Below, piece by piece: positions 43,330-51,058 of a stretch of DNA of 64,000 nucleotides. The notes under the pieces are model-generated. The model searched no databases. It had not been told where the DNA came from and saw only the letters and a list, made by a program, of their open reading frames with translations. Numbering within the stretch: the stretch's first letter is position 1; every line of letters begins with the position of its first letter. Source of the DNA: Serratia liquefaciens (GTDB taxonomy: Bacteria > Pseudomonadota > Gammaproteobacteria > Enterobacterales > Enterobacteriaceae). Location of the stretch: contig NZ_CP088930.1 in the NCBI RefSeq assembly GCF_027594825.1, positions 372,001 to 436,000 on the forward strand, given 5' to 3'. Both the position numbers and the translations under genes were made by a program.

Positions 43330-44442
43330 ATGACTATTTTGACTCACCTACAGCAAACCGATGCCCCTGGCCGTGCCAGACTCGGCGTGGCGCTGTTTAT
43401 GCTCGGCCTGCTGCTGGCCCCCTGGGTGGCCGGTGCCGCAGGCGGTAACTACTGGGTGCGGGTGATCGATTTTGCCTTGCTCTACCTGATGCTGGCATTG
43501 GGGCTGAACATCGTGGTCGGCCTCACCGGCCTGCTGGACATGGGGTTTATCGCCTTTTACGCGGTAGGTGCCTATCTGACCGCGTTATTGTCGTCACCAC
43601 ACCTGACCGAGCAGTTTCCAATATTGCTGCAGTGGTTCCCCGATGGGCTGCATTTGTCGATCCTGCTGCTGATCCCGCTGGCGGCTTTATTGGCAGCGCT
43701 GTGCGGCATTCTGCTGGGCGCACCGACGCTGCGACTGCGTGGAGACTATTTGGCGATTGTCACCTTGGGCTTTGGCGAGATCGTCCGCATTCTGATGCGT
43801 AATCTGGACCGGCCGCTCAACATCACCAACGGGCCCAAAGGGATCTCCGGCATCGATCCGGTCTCGCTGTTTGGCCTGAAGTTTTCGGGGATGCAACAGT
43901 GGTTCGGTTTCCGCTTTTCGTCACTGTATCTCTATTACTACCTGTTCGCCGCCCTGCTGCTGCTGATCCTGTTTATCTGTCTCCGCCTGCAACATTCACG
44001 GGTGGGTCGGGCCTGGACCGCTATCCGCGAAGATGAAGACGCGGCACGGGCGATGGGAATCAATACGCGTAATTTCAAGCTGTTGGCTTTCGCCATAGGC
44101 GCCACCTTCGGCGGCATCGCCGGTGCTTTATTTGCGGCATTTCAAGGGTTCGTCTCACCGGAGTCCTTTACGCTGCAAGAGTCCATCGCGGTGCTGGCGA
44201 TGGTGGTGTTGGGCGGCATGGGCCATATCCCCGGGGTGATCCTCGGTGCCCTGTTGCTGGCCGCCTTGCCTGAACTGCTGCGCAGCACCATGGGGCCGCT
44301 GCAACAGGCCCTGTTCGGCCAGGTGTGGATCGATCCGGAAATCATCCGCCAGCTGTTCTACGGGCTGGCGTTGATTCTGGTGATGCTGTATCGCCCGGCA
44401 GGCCTGTGGCCCGCACGTCATCCACAGGGGGCCACTTTATGA
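43330..44442 (+). CDS. Branched-chain-amino-acid-type ABC permease, LivM family
   Basis: A 370-aa permease with about ten helices. LMLALGLNIVVGLTGLLDMG and GDYLAIVTLGFGEIVRI are family signatures. It lies 9 bp after LivH with GAGGAGA before the ATG, and it overlaps LivG by 4 bp (ATGA). Confidence 0.85.
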   Translation: MTILTHLQQTDAPGRARLGVALFMLGLLLAPWVAGAAGGNYWVRVIDFALLYLMLALGLNIVVGLTGLLDMGFIAFYAVGAYLTALLSSPHLTEQFPILLQWFPDGLHLSILLLIPLAALLAALCGILLGAPTLRLRGDYLAIVTLGFGEIVRILMRNLDRPLNITNGPKGISGIDPVSLFGLKFSGMQQWFGFRFSSLYLYYYLFAALLLLILFICLRLQHSRVGRAWTAIREDEDAARAMGINTRNFKLLAFAIGATFGGIAGALFAAFQGFVSPESFTLQESIAVLAMVVLGGMGHIPGVILGALLLAALPELLRSTMGPLQQALFGQVWIDPEIIRQLFYGLALILVMLYRPAGLWPARHPQGATL

Positions 44443-45209
44443 CGCCGCTTCTCACGCTCAGTCACGTCAGTAAACGCTTTGGCGGATTAACCGCGGTGGA
44501 CGATGTCAGCATCAGCATTCGCCAGGGTGAGATTTACGGCCTGATTGGCCCCAACGGCGCCGGCAAAACCACCTGCTTCAACCTGATTACCGGCCTGTAT
44601 CGCGCCGACAGCGGCGAGTTCCGCCTGCAAGAACAGCGTTACAAGCCACAGGCTATCGATAAGGTGGCGCAGGCAGGCATCGCGCGTACCTTCCAGAACC
44701 TGCGCCTGTTCAATGAAATGACCGTGCTGGAAAACGTGATGGTCGGCTGTCACCTGCGCACCCACAACGGCCTGTGGGCGGCAATTTCACGTCATCGGCG
44801 CGCCCGCCAGGAAGAGCAGGCCACGCGGGAAAAATCCCACGCGCTGCTGGAGTACGTCGGCATCAGTCAGTTCGCGCATTATCGCGCCGGCGATCTTTCC
44901 TATGGCCACCAGCGTCGGCTGGAAATAGCCCGGGCATTGGCTACCGAGCCTAAATTGCTGGCTTTGGATGAACCCGCGGCCGGGATGAACGCCGGCGAGA
45001 AAGTGGCGCTGCGCGATCTGCTGCTGCGCATTCGTGACAGTGGCAAAACCCTGTTATTGATCGAGCATGACGTCAAGCTGGTGATGGGCCTTTGCGACCG
45101 CATGACGGTGCTCGACTACGGCAAAGTCATCGCCGAAGGCGAACCGGCACAGGTAAGGCGTGAGCCGGCGGTGATCCGCGCTTATCTGGGAGGCGCTGCC
45201 CATGTCTGA
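44439..45209 (+). CDS. ABC transporter ATPase, LivG family
   Basis: A 256-aa ATPase with Walker A GPNGAGKTT, the LivG-type Q-loop segment ARTFQNLRLF, a signature reading LSYGHQRRLEIARAL (LivG proteins have LSYG instead of LSGG), and Walker B LLALDEPAAGMN. It overlaps both LivM and LivF. Confidence 0.85.
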   Translation: MTPLLTLSHVSKRFGGLTAVDDVSISIRQGEIYGLIGPNGAGKTTCFNLITGLYRADSGEFRLQEQRYKPQAIDKVAQAGIARTFQNLRLFNEMTVLENVMVGCHLRTHNGLWAAISRHRRARQEEQATREKSHALLEYVGISQFAHYRAGDLSYGHQRRLEIARALATEPKLLALDEPAAGMNAGEKVALRDLLLRIRDSGKTLLLIEHDVKLVMGLCDRMTVLDYGKVIAEGEPAQVRREPAVIRAYLGGAAHV

Positions 45210-45915
45210 GCCCTTACTCAGCGTTAAAAATTTAAAAGTGTCTTACGGCGGAATTCATGCGGTGAAAGGCATCGATTTTACGGTGAACAGCGGCGAACAG
45301 GTGACGTTAATCGGCGCCAACGGCGCGGGCAAGACCTCCAGCCTGCGTGCGCTGACAGGCCTGCAACCCTTCGAGGGCGACATCCTGTTCGACGGCCGGT
45401 CCATTCGCGGCATGCCACCCCATCGTTTGCTGCAACAAGGATTGGTGATGGTGCCGGAGGGCCGCGGGATTTTCGCCCGCATGACGGTGCAGGAGAACCT
45501 GCAGCTTGGTGCCTATACGCGCCGTGACCAACCGGCGTTACGCCAGGATCTGGAGCGAGTTTTCACGCTTTTCCCTCGCTTGCGTGAACGGCTGAGCCAA
45601 CAGGCCGGATTACTCTCTGGGGGAGAACAACAGATGGTGGCGATCGGCCGTGCTCTACTCAGTCGTCCGCGCCTGCTGGTGTTGGATGAACCTTCTATGG
45701 GACTGGCCCCTATCGTGGTTGAGACCATATTTGAAGTCATCAAAAGCCTTTCACGTGACGGTGTCACCCTGCTGTTGGTGGAACAAAACGCCAGGCTGGC
45801 GCTGGCGTCGACCGATCGCGCCTATGTGTTGGACAGCGGTAACCTCAGCCATTGCGGCCGCTCTGCCGACCTGCTGGATGATGAAAAAATCAAACAAGCC
45901 TATCTGGGCGAATAA
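45202..45915 (+). CDS. ABC transporter ATPase, LivF family
   Basis: A 237-aa ATPase with Walker A GANGAGKTS, VPEGRGIFARMTV (a LivF hallmark), signature LSGGEQQMVAIGRAL and Walker B LLVLDEPSMGLAP. It overlaps LivG by 8 bp. LivF and LivG work as a heterodimer under the two permeases. Confidence 0.85.
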   Translation: MSEPLLSVKNLKVSYGGIHAVKGIDFTVNSGEQVTLIGANGAGKTSSLRALTGLQPFEGDILFDGRSIRGMPPHRLLQQGLVMVPEGRGIFARMTVQENLQLGAYTRRDQPALRQDLERVFTLFPRLRERLSQQAGLLSGGEQQMVAIGRALLSRPRLLVLDEPSMGLAPIVVETIFEVIKSLSRDGVTLLLVEQNARLALASTDRAYVLDSGNLSHCGRSADLLDDEKIKQAYLGE

Positions 45916-45949
45916 CCGTTTTTACTTTTAACCACACCGGGAGTTTTAC

Positions 45950-47110
45950 ATGAACAAAATCACTCGCTTCAAGCCGCTGGCGTTAGCCACCGCCGTTCTG
46001 GTCAGCCTGAGTGCCGCCTCGTCGGCGCTGGCCGATGAAACCATTCTGATCGGTCTGGCCGGCCCGTTAACTGGCCCTTCCGCCCGTATCGGGAAAGATT
46101 TGGAAAACGGCGCTAAGCTGGCGATCGCCGATGCCAACGCGCAGAAACCCACGCTCAAAGGCAAAGCCGTCACCTTTAAATTGTTATCCGAGGACGATCA
46201 ATCCGATCCGCGCACCGCCGTCGCGGTGGCGCAGCGCCTGGTCGACGAAGGCGTGGCCGGTGTGGTCGGCCATTGGAACACCGGCACCAGTATCCCGGCC
46301 GCACGCATTTACCACGACGCCGGTATTGCCCAGGTCGCGCCGGTCGCCACCGGCCATGGCTATACTCAACAGGGGTTTGATACCAGCTTCCGCGTCATGG
46401 GCCATGACGACGATGGCGGTAATTACGCCGGGATCTACGCCGTCACACAGCTAAAAGCCAAGCGCATTGCGGTGATTGACGACCGTACCGCGTTCGGACA
46501 AGGACTGGCGGATGAATTTATCAAATCGCTGGCAGCTCAGGGTATCCAACCGGTGGCGCGTGAATATGTCGACGACAAGACCGTCGATTTCAGCGCGGTC
46601 CTGACCACCGTACGCAGCAAGAACGCCGATTTGATCTTCTTCGGCGGCGTCGACTCGCAGGCAGCGCCGCTGGCACGCCGTATCAAACAGTTGGGCATGA
46701 ACACCCCGTTGATGGGCGCCGGCGGTTTTGTCAGCCAGACCTTCCTGACGCTGGCACAGAAAGAAGGTGAAGGCGTAGTGGCGCTGGAGCCCGGTCTGCC
46801 GCTGGAGCAAATGCCCGGTGGCAAAGCCTTTGAGCAGGCCTACCGCGACCGCTACCAAACCCATATCGAACTGCATGCGCCGTTTGCCTACGACGCCACC
46901 CGGGTATTGATTGCCGCCATTGAGCAGGCGGGTTCCGCCGATCCGGCCGATTATCTGCCGAAGCTGCGCGCCATTCATTATCAGGGCGTCACCGGCACCA
47001 TTGCATTCGATTCACAGGGCAACCTGCAACAGCCGAGCTTCACCCTGTACCGGGTGGTTGACGGCAAATGGCAGCCGCAGACCGTACTGGGCGGCGCAAA
47101 AAAACAATAA
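45950..47110 (+). CDS. Periplasmic binding protein of the Liv-type transporter
   Basis: A 386-aa type I periplasmic-binding-fold protein of the LivJ/LivK family. The signal peptide ends SSALA (about residue 25). ILIGLAGPLTGPSARIGKDLENGAKLAIADAN and VAGVVGHWNTGTSIPAARIY are typical. GGGAG precedes the ATG. Its position just before two catabolic enzymes suggests that the transported ligand is their substrate, not necessarily leucine. Confidence 0.82.
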   Translation: MNKITRFKPLALATAVLVSLSAASSALADETILIGLAGPLTGPSARIGKDLENGAKLAIADANAQKPTLKGKAVTFKLLSEDDQSDPRTAVAVAQRLVDEGVAGVVGHWNTGTSIPAARIYHDAGIAQVAPVATGHGYTQQGFDTSFRVMGHDDDGGNYAGIYAVTQLKAKRIAVIDDRTAFGQGLADEFIKSLAAQGIQPVAREYVDDKTVDFSAVLTTVRSKNADLIFFGGVDSQAAPLARRIKQLGMNTPLMGAGGFVSQTFLTLAQKEGEGVVALEPGLPLEQMPGGKAFEQAYRDRYQTHIELHAPFAYDATRVLIAAIEQAGSADPADYLPKLRAIHYQGVTGTIAFDSQGNLQQPSFTLYRVVDGKWQPQTVLGGAKKQ

Positions 47111-47138
47111 AAACCCGCAAGCAATGAGGAGCAAGGCG

Positions 47139-47630
47139 ATGAGCGATGCAAAAAACGAGTTGGGTATTCTGGCCCGCCGCCGCATAGAAGCGGAAATCAT
47201 CAAACCGATCTACCAGATCCTGGTGCGCGAGATCGGCAAAGAGCGCGCACAGGCGGTCATTGGCGAGGCTATCGAAAATGCCGCCATCGAGGCCGGCAAA
47301 AACTTCGCCGCGCAGGAGCCCAATGGCGCGGATTTGCAAAGTTTCGCCGCCTTGCAGTACCTGTGGGAAAAAGACGATGCGCTGCAGGTGAAGGTGATAT
47401 ACCAGGACGAGCAACATTTTGACTATGACGTCACCCGCTGCCGCTATGCCGAGATGTACCATCAAATGGGCTTGGGTGAGATCGGCCATCTGTTGTCCTG
47501 CGCGCGCGACAGTCAGTTTATCGTCGGCTATGCGCCAGAGGTAGAACTGCAGCGCACCCAGACCATCATGTCCGGCGCGTCCTGCTGTGATTTTCGCTAT
47601 GCCGCCAAGGCGCAGGGAGAGGAAAAGTGA
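47139..47630 (+). CDS. L-2-amino-thiazoline-4-carboxylate (ATC) hydrolase family protein
   Basis: A 163-aa protein that I recognise as the ATC_hydrolase family, from RCRYAEMYHQMGLGEIGHLLSCARD and the C-terminal TIMSGASCCDFRY. In Pseudomonas the ATC hydrolase opens 2-aminothiazoline-4-carboxylate to N-carbamoyl-L-cysteine. Cysteines at LLSC and SCCDF are candidate catalytic residues. I chose the ATG at 47139, with GAGGAG upstream. The stop overlaps the GTG of the next gene. The next gene is an N-carbamoyl amidohydrolase, which gives the second step of the ATC-to-cysteine pathway. Confidence 0.75.
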   Translation: MSDAKNELGILARRRIEAEIIKPIYQILVREIGKERAQAVIGEAIENAAIEAGKNFAAQEPNGADLQSFAALQYLWEKDDALQVKVIYQDEQHFDYDVTRCRYAEMYHQMGLGEIGHLLSCARDSQFIVGYAPEVELQRTQTIMSGASCCDFRYAAKAQGEEK

Positions 47631-48853
47631 CGCATCGAGTGAACGGAGATCGCCTGTGGCAAAGCCTGCTCGACATGGCTCAGTTCGGCGCTATTCCAAA
47701 AGACGGCGTGACACGGCTGGCTCTGAGTGAAGAAGACCGCCAGGCACGCGATCGGTTACGCGATTGGGCTTTGGCGGCCGGTTGCAGCGTACGCATCGAC
47801 CGCATGGGCAATATGTTCCTGCGCCGCGAAGGCACTCGCCCCGATCTGGCCCCGGTGGTCACCGGCTCACACGTTGATTCCCAGCCCAACGGCGGCCGTT
47901 TCGACGGTATTTACGGCGTGCTGGCCGGGCTGGAGGTGATTCGGACCCTCAACGATCGGCAAATCGCCACCGAGCGTGCGGTGGAAGTCATCAACTGGAC
48001 GAATGAAGAAGGCGCACGCTTTGCGCCGGCAATGATCTCCTCTGGGGTATTTGCCGGCGTGTTCGAGCTGGAGTACGGCCTGTCGCGCCAGGATGCTCAT
48101 GGCACCAGCATCGGCGAAGCCTTGCAGCAAATCGGCTACGCCGGCGAGCATCCGGTGGGCAACATGCCGATTCACGCCGCCTTTGAGCTGCACATCGAGC
48201 AAGGCCCGATCCTCGAAGCGGAAAACATTGAGATTGGCGTAGTGACCGCTGCGCAAGGGCAACGCTGGTATGAGCTGGAGATCACCGGATTTAGCGCCCA
48301 TGCAGGCACGACGCCGATGGATCGTCGGCGCGACGCCCTGCTCGGCTTTGCCGACATGGTCAAGGCGGTCAATGAGATCGGTAAAGCCTTTATGCCGGAC
48401 GCTCGCGCCACGGTGGGTATGGCGCAGATCACGCCCAATTCCCGCAACGTGGTGCCGGGCAAGGTGTTCTTCAGCGTCGAATTCCGTCACCCGCAAGAGG
48501 CGGTATTGGCGCAGATGGAACAACGTTTGCTGGCCGCGGTGACCGAAGTGGGTGTCGATGAGCTGAAGGCCCGCGCCGAGCGCATTTTCCAATATCAACC
48601 GATACGCTTTGATTCTGGTTGCATCGACAGTGTGCGACAGGCCGCCTGCACGCTGGGTTATTCGCACCGGGATATGATTTCCGGTGCCGGTCATGACGCC
48701 TGCTACCTGAGCCGCGTAGCACCGACGGCGATGATATTCATTCCCTGCGTGGAGGGCATCAGCCACAACGAATTGGAGAACATCTCCCCGGAGTGGTCAA
48801 CCGCCGGGGCCAACGTGCTGCTCAACGCGATATTGGCGCAAACCCACGCCTGA
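47627..48853 (+). CDS. Zn-dependent N-carbamoyl-L-amino-acid hydrolase (M20/HyuC family)
   Basis: A 408-aa amidase of the carbamoylase/allantoate-amidohydrolase group. The metal ligands are His82 (SHVDSQ), Asp93 (GGRFDGIYG), Glu128 (NEEG) and the histidine of FELHIEQGP. GHDACYL near the C terminus holds a further ligand. It starts with GTG at 47627 in a 4-bp overlap with the ATC hydrolase gene. Together they could convert ATC to cysteine plus CO2 and ammonia. Other N-carbamoyl amino acids or ureido compounds are possible. It ends the seven-gene unit. Confidence 0.8.
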   Translation: MTHRVNGDRLWQSLLDMAQFGAIPKDGVTRLALSEEDRQARDRLRDWALAAGCSVRIDRMGNMFLRREGTRPDLAPVVTGSHVDSQPNGGRFDGIYGVLAGLEVIRTLNDRQIATERAVEVINWTNEEGARFAPAMISSGVFAGVFELEYGLSRQDAHGTSIGEALQQIGYAGEHPVGNMPIHAAFELHIEQGPILEAENIEIGVVTAAQGQRWYELEITGFSAHAGTTPMDRRRDALLGFADMVKAVNEIGKAFMPDARATVGMAQITPNSRNVVPGKVFFSVEFRHPQEAVLAQMEQRLLAAVTEVGVDELKARAERIFQYQPIRFDSGCIDSVRQAACTLGYSHRDMISGAGHDACYLSRVAPTAMIFIPCVEGISHNELENISPEWSTAGANVLLNAILAQTHA

Positions 48854-48890
48854 ACCCTGGCTCCGGTTAACCCGCCGGGGCCAGAAAAAA

Positions 48891-48912
48891 TATTCAACAA
48901 ATTGGTTGAATA
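48891..48912. promoter_or_regulatory. ArsR-type operator 1
   Basis: TATTCAAC-N6-GTTGAATA is a perfect inverted repeat upstream of the ArsR gene. It shares the ATTCAA-N8-TTGAAT layout with the site at 10522-10541. Confidence 0.65.
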
Positions 48913-48930
48913 TTAGCCCGCCTGTTCTAT

Positions 48931-48950
48931 ATTCAACCATATGGTTAAAT
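48931..48950. promoter_or_regulatory. ArsR-type operator 2, overlapping the start codon
   Basis: ATTCAACCATATGGTTAAAT repeats the operator 39 bp downstream of operator 1, with one mismatch between its arms. The ATG inside it (48941-48943) is the ArsR start codon. A -10-like TATATT sits just before it at 48928-48933. Confidence 0.6.
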
Positions 48951-49288
48951 TATCTTCCTCACAGCTGGACGCCATTTTCCATGCGCTTTCCGACCCGACA
49001 CGCCGCGCGATACTGCGGTCGCTGGCCGGTGGCGAGCACAGCATTGGTGAACTGGCCGCGCCGTTGCAGATGTCGTTTGCCGGCGCCTCCAAGCACATTA
49101 AAGCACTGGAGCTTGCTGGGCTGGTGCAGCGCACCGTGCAAGGAAGAAACCATATCTGCCGGCTTGAACCCGAGCCCATGGCGCAGGCCATGCAATGGTT
49201 GCAAACCTACGAGCATTTCTGGACTGAGCGGCTGGACGCGCTGGAAACAGCGCTGCTGCAGCCGGAACCGAATCCTCCCGAGGAGTGA
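48941..49288 (+). CDS. ArsR-family repressor
   Basis: A 115-aa winged-helix regulator (FHALSDPTRRAILRSLAGGEHSIGELAAPLQMSFAGASKHIKALELAGLV). It lacks the metal-binding cysteines of ArsR/SmtB. This is the type that pairs with SRPBCC/AHSA1 genes. No ribosome site precedes the ATG, and the start lies inside an operator next to a -10 box, so the mRNA may be leaderless. The next gene starts at its stop codon. Confidence 0.82.
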   Translation: MVKLSSSQLDAIFHALSDPTRRAILRSLAGGEHSIGELAAPLQMSFAGASKHIKALELAGLVQRTVQGRNHICRLEPEPMAQAMQWLQTYEHFWTERLDALETALLQPEPNPPEE

Positions 49289-49825
49289 ATGATGAACGAC
49301 TACGGCATGATTATTGAAACCGGCACGCTGCGCATTCAGCGGCTGCTGCCCGGCCCGATCGACCGGGTCTGGGCCTATCTGACGGAATCCGACAAACGTG
49401 CCACCTGGCTGGCCGCCGGCGAGATGAAGCTGGAAAACGGAGCCCAGGTGGAGCTGGTTTTTCGCAATTCCGATCTGACCGGCGAACACGAGCAAACGCC
49501 GGCCAAATATAAGCACCTGAGCTGCAGCGTCAGCAACGTCGGCCATATCACCTGCCTTTTCCCACCGCGGTTGCTGAGTTTTACCTGGGCAGAACAGGGG
49601 CAAAGCCGCCCCTCCGAGGTGACCTTCGAACTGACCGAACAGGGTAAAGCCGTGCTGCTGACGGTTACCCACCGTCGCCTGGCCAACCGTGATGAAATGC
49701 TCAGCGTGGCCGGGGGGTGGCACACCCATCTGGATATCCTGGTCGATCGCCTGCACAATCGCCAACCACAGCCGTTCTGGAGCACCCACACCAGGCTGGA
49801 AGAAGAATACCGAGCCAGACTTTAA
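49289..49825 (+). CDS. SRPBCC (AHSA1-type) protein
   Basis: A protein of 177-178 aa of the START/AHSA1 fold (LRIQRLLPGPIDRVWAYLTESDKRATWLAAGEMKL, and LTVTHRRL later). Two ATGs are adjacent. The second (49292) is better spaced from GAGGAG. These proteins have a hydrophobic cavity for a small ligand. In ArsR-SRPBCC pairs the protein is often the only target of the regulator. The ligand is unknown. Its stop abuts the stop of the convergent CorA/ZntB-like gene. Confidence 0.78.
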   Translation: MMNDYGMIIETGTLRIQRLLPGPIDRVWAYLTESDKRATWLAAGEMKLENGAQVELVFRNSDLTGEHEQTPAKYKHLSCSVSNVGHITCLFPPRLLSFTWAEQGQSRPSEVTFELTEQGKAVLLTVTHRRLANRDEMLSVAGGWHTHLDILVDRLHNRQPQPFWSTHTRLEEEYRARL

Positions 49826-50854
49826 TCACCTCTCGTCCCGCCGTCTGAACGCCAGATAGCCGGTGACCAGCGTAAAGCCGCCGACCAGCAACACCAGCAA
49901 AACAAAGCCGTGGTGATTGCTGGCCAGCGGGATCCCTCCCACGTTCATGCCAAAGAAGCCGGCGACGATATTGATTGGCAGTGCCAACACGGTGATCACC
50001 GTCAGGGTGTAAAGCGTGCGGTTGTTCTGTTCCATCTGCTTGGCGCCTATCTCTTCCTGCAACAAGCGAATGCGTTCGGTCAAGCTGGCGAGATCGTTTA
50101 GCACCACCGTGAACTCTTCGGTGAACTGACGCAGATCCTGTACCACGTCCCGGCTCAGCCAGGTCGGCGGCCGATTCAGCAAACGAAACAGCGCCGCGGG
50201 CTCCGGTGCCAGCAGACGCTGAAAACGCAGCAGCATGCGGCGCATCCTCCCCAGTTCGGTACGGTTGCGTTTCACATGGTTGCTCAGCAGGCGATCTTCG
50301 ATGGTATCGACATACTGGTTGGCCTGCCGCACCACCTGCTCCAGCACCTCTTCCTGCTCCTCCAGCAAATGCGCCAGCAATTCGGTAGAAGACGCCAACT
50401 GCAGCGGCCCCAGCCGGCCCAGCAGCCGCTCAATCAAACGCAGCGGTTTGTGCCGAACCGTGACCACCAGGCCACTGCGGCAATACAGCCACAGCGTCGC
50501 AATCTCAGGGCTGTTCTCTTTCGGGTGGAAGATCACGTCGTTAAGCACCGCGAACAAATCCTCTCCCTGACGTTCTATGCGCGTGGTATGAGATCCGTGG
50601 CGGATCTCGTCGAAGAAAAAGTCGGAAATCGCAAAGTGGTTTTTCAGCCATTTTTCCGCCGCGGCATGGTTCAGGTTGAGATGCAGCCAGATAAATCCCT
50701 CCCCCGGCGACAGCGTCTGATAAGCCTGGCAGGCCTGTTGCGAAGAGACCCGCTGCGGCGGCTCTGCCGTACGAAAAACGTGGCCGTAAATCAGCCCGGT
50801 GACCTCATCGTCAAAATCAAGTTTGTGTAATTTTTCCGCAACCGTTTGAGCCAT
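49826..50854 (-). CDS. CorA/ZntB-family divalent cation transporter
   Basis: A 342-aa protein with a large N-terminal cytoplasmic domain, a long helix (about 165-285) and two C-terminal membrane helices. The pore motif is FGMNVGGIP, closer to ZntB-type proteins than to the YGMNF of CorA. The length resembles ZntB (327 aa). Zn or Mg transport is possible. The first helix is VITVLALPINIVAGFFGMNVGG. A Zn role is inferred only from the motif context. Confidence 0.75.
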   Translation of the reverse strand: MAQTVAEKLHKLDFDDEVTGLIYGHVFRTAEPPQRVSSQQACQAYQTLSPGEGFIWLHLNLNHAAAEKWLKNHFAISDFFFDEIRHGSHTTRIERQGEDLFAVLNDVIFHPKENSPEIATLWLYCRSGLVVTVRHKPLRLIERLLGRLGPLQLASSTELLAHLLEEQEEVLEQVVRQANQYVDTIEDRLLSNHVKRNRTELGRMRRMLLRFQRLLAPEPAALFRLLNRPPTWLSRDVVQDLRQFTEEFTVVLNDLASLTERIRLLQEEIGAKQMEQNNRTLYTLTVITVLALPINIVAGFFGMNVGGIPLASNHHGFVLLVLLVGGFTLVTGYLAFRRRDER

Positions 50855-50963
50855 AAATCTTTGTCCCGAATAACCGCACGCATGAGTTAACCAATCTCAG
50901 TCTTTATATCAACCTTTAAATGCCAACGTTAATTATTTTCACTGTTCCCGATGATTAATATTA

Positions 50964-50981
50964 GCGTCATAAAAAAGTCAC
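50964..50981 (+). promoter_or_regulatory. Pho-box-like site upstream of pit-ppk2
   Basis: GCGTCATAAAAAAGTCAC matches the PhoB box CTGTCATAAAACTGTCAC at 14 of 18 positions, with the two GTCA repeats correctly spaced by 11 bp. It lies 78 bp before the Pit start. This is a visual match only. Confidence 0.5.
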
Positions 50982-51058
50982 ATTATTTCCCAATACTTTG
51001 ATGGCAACACCGTACAGCACCGTCAGTAATCTAATGAAGTCTATCGGGAAGGTCCTTT

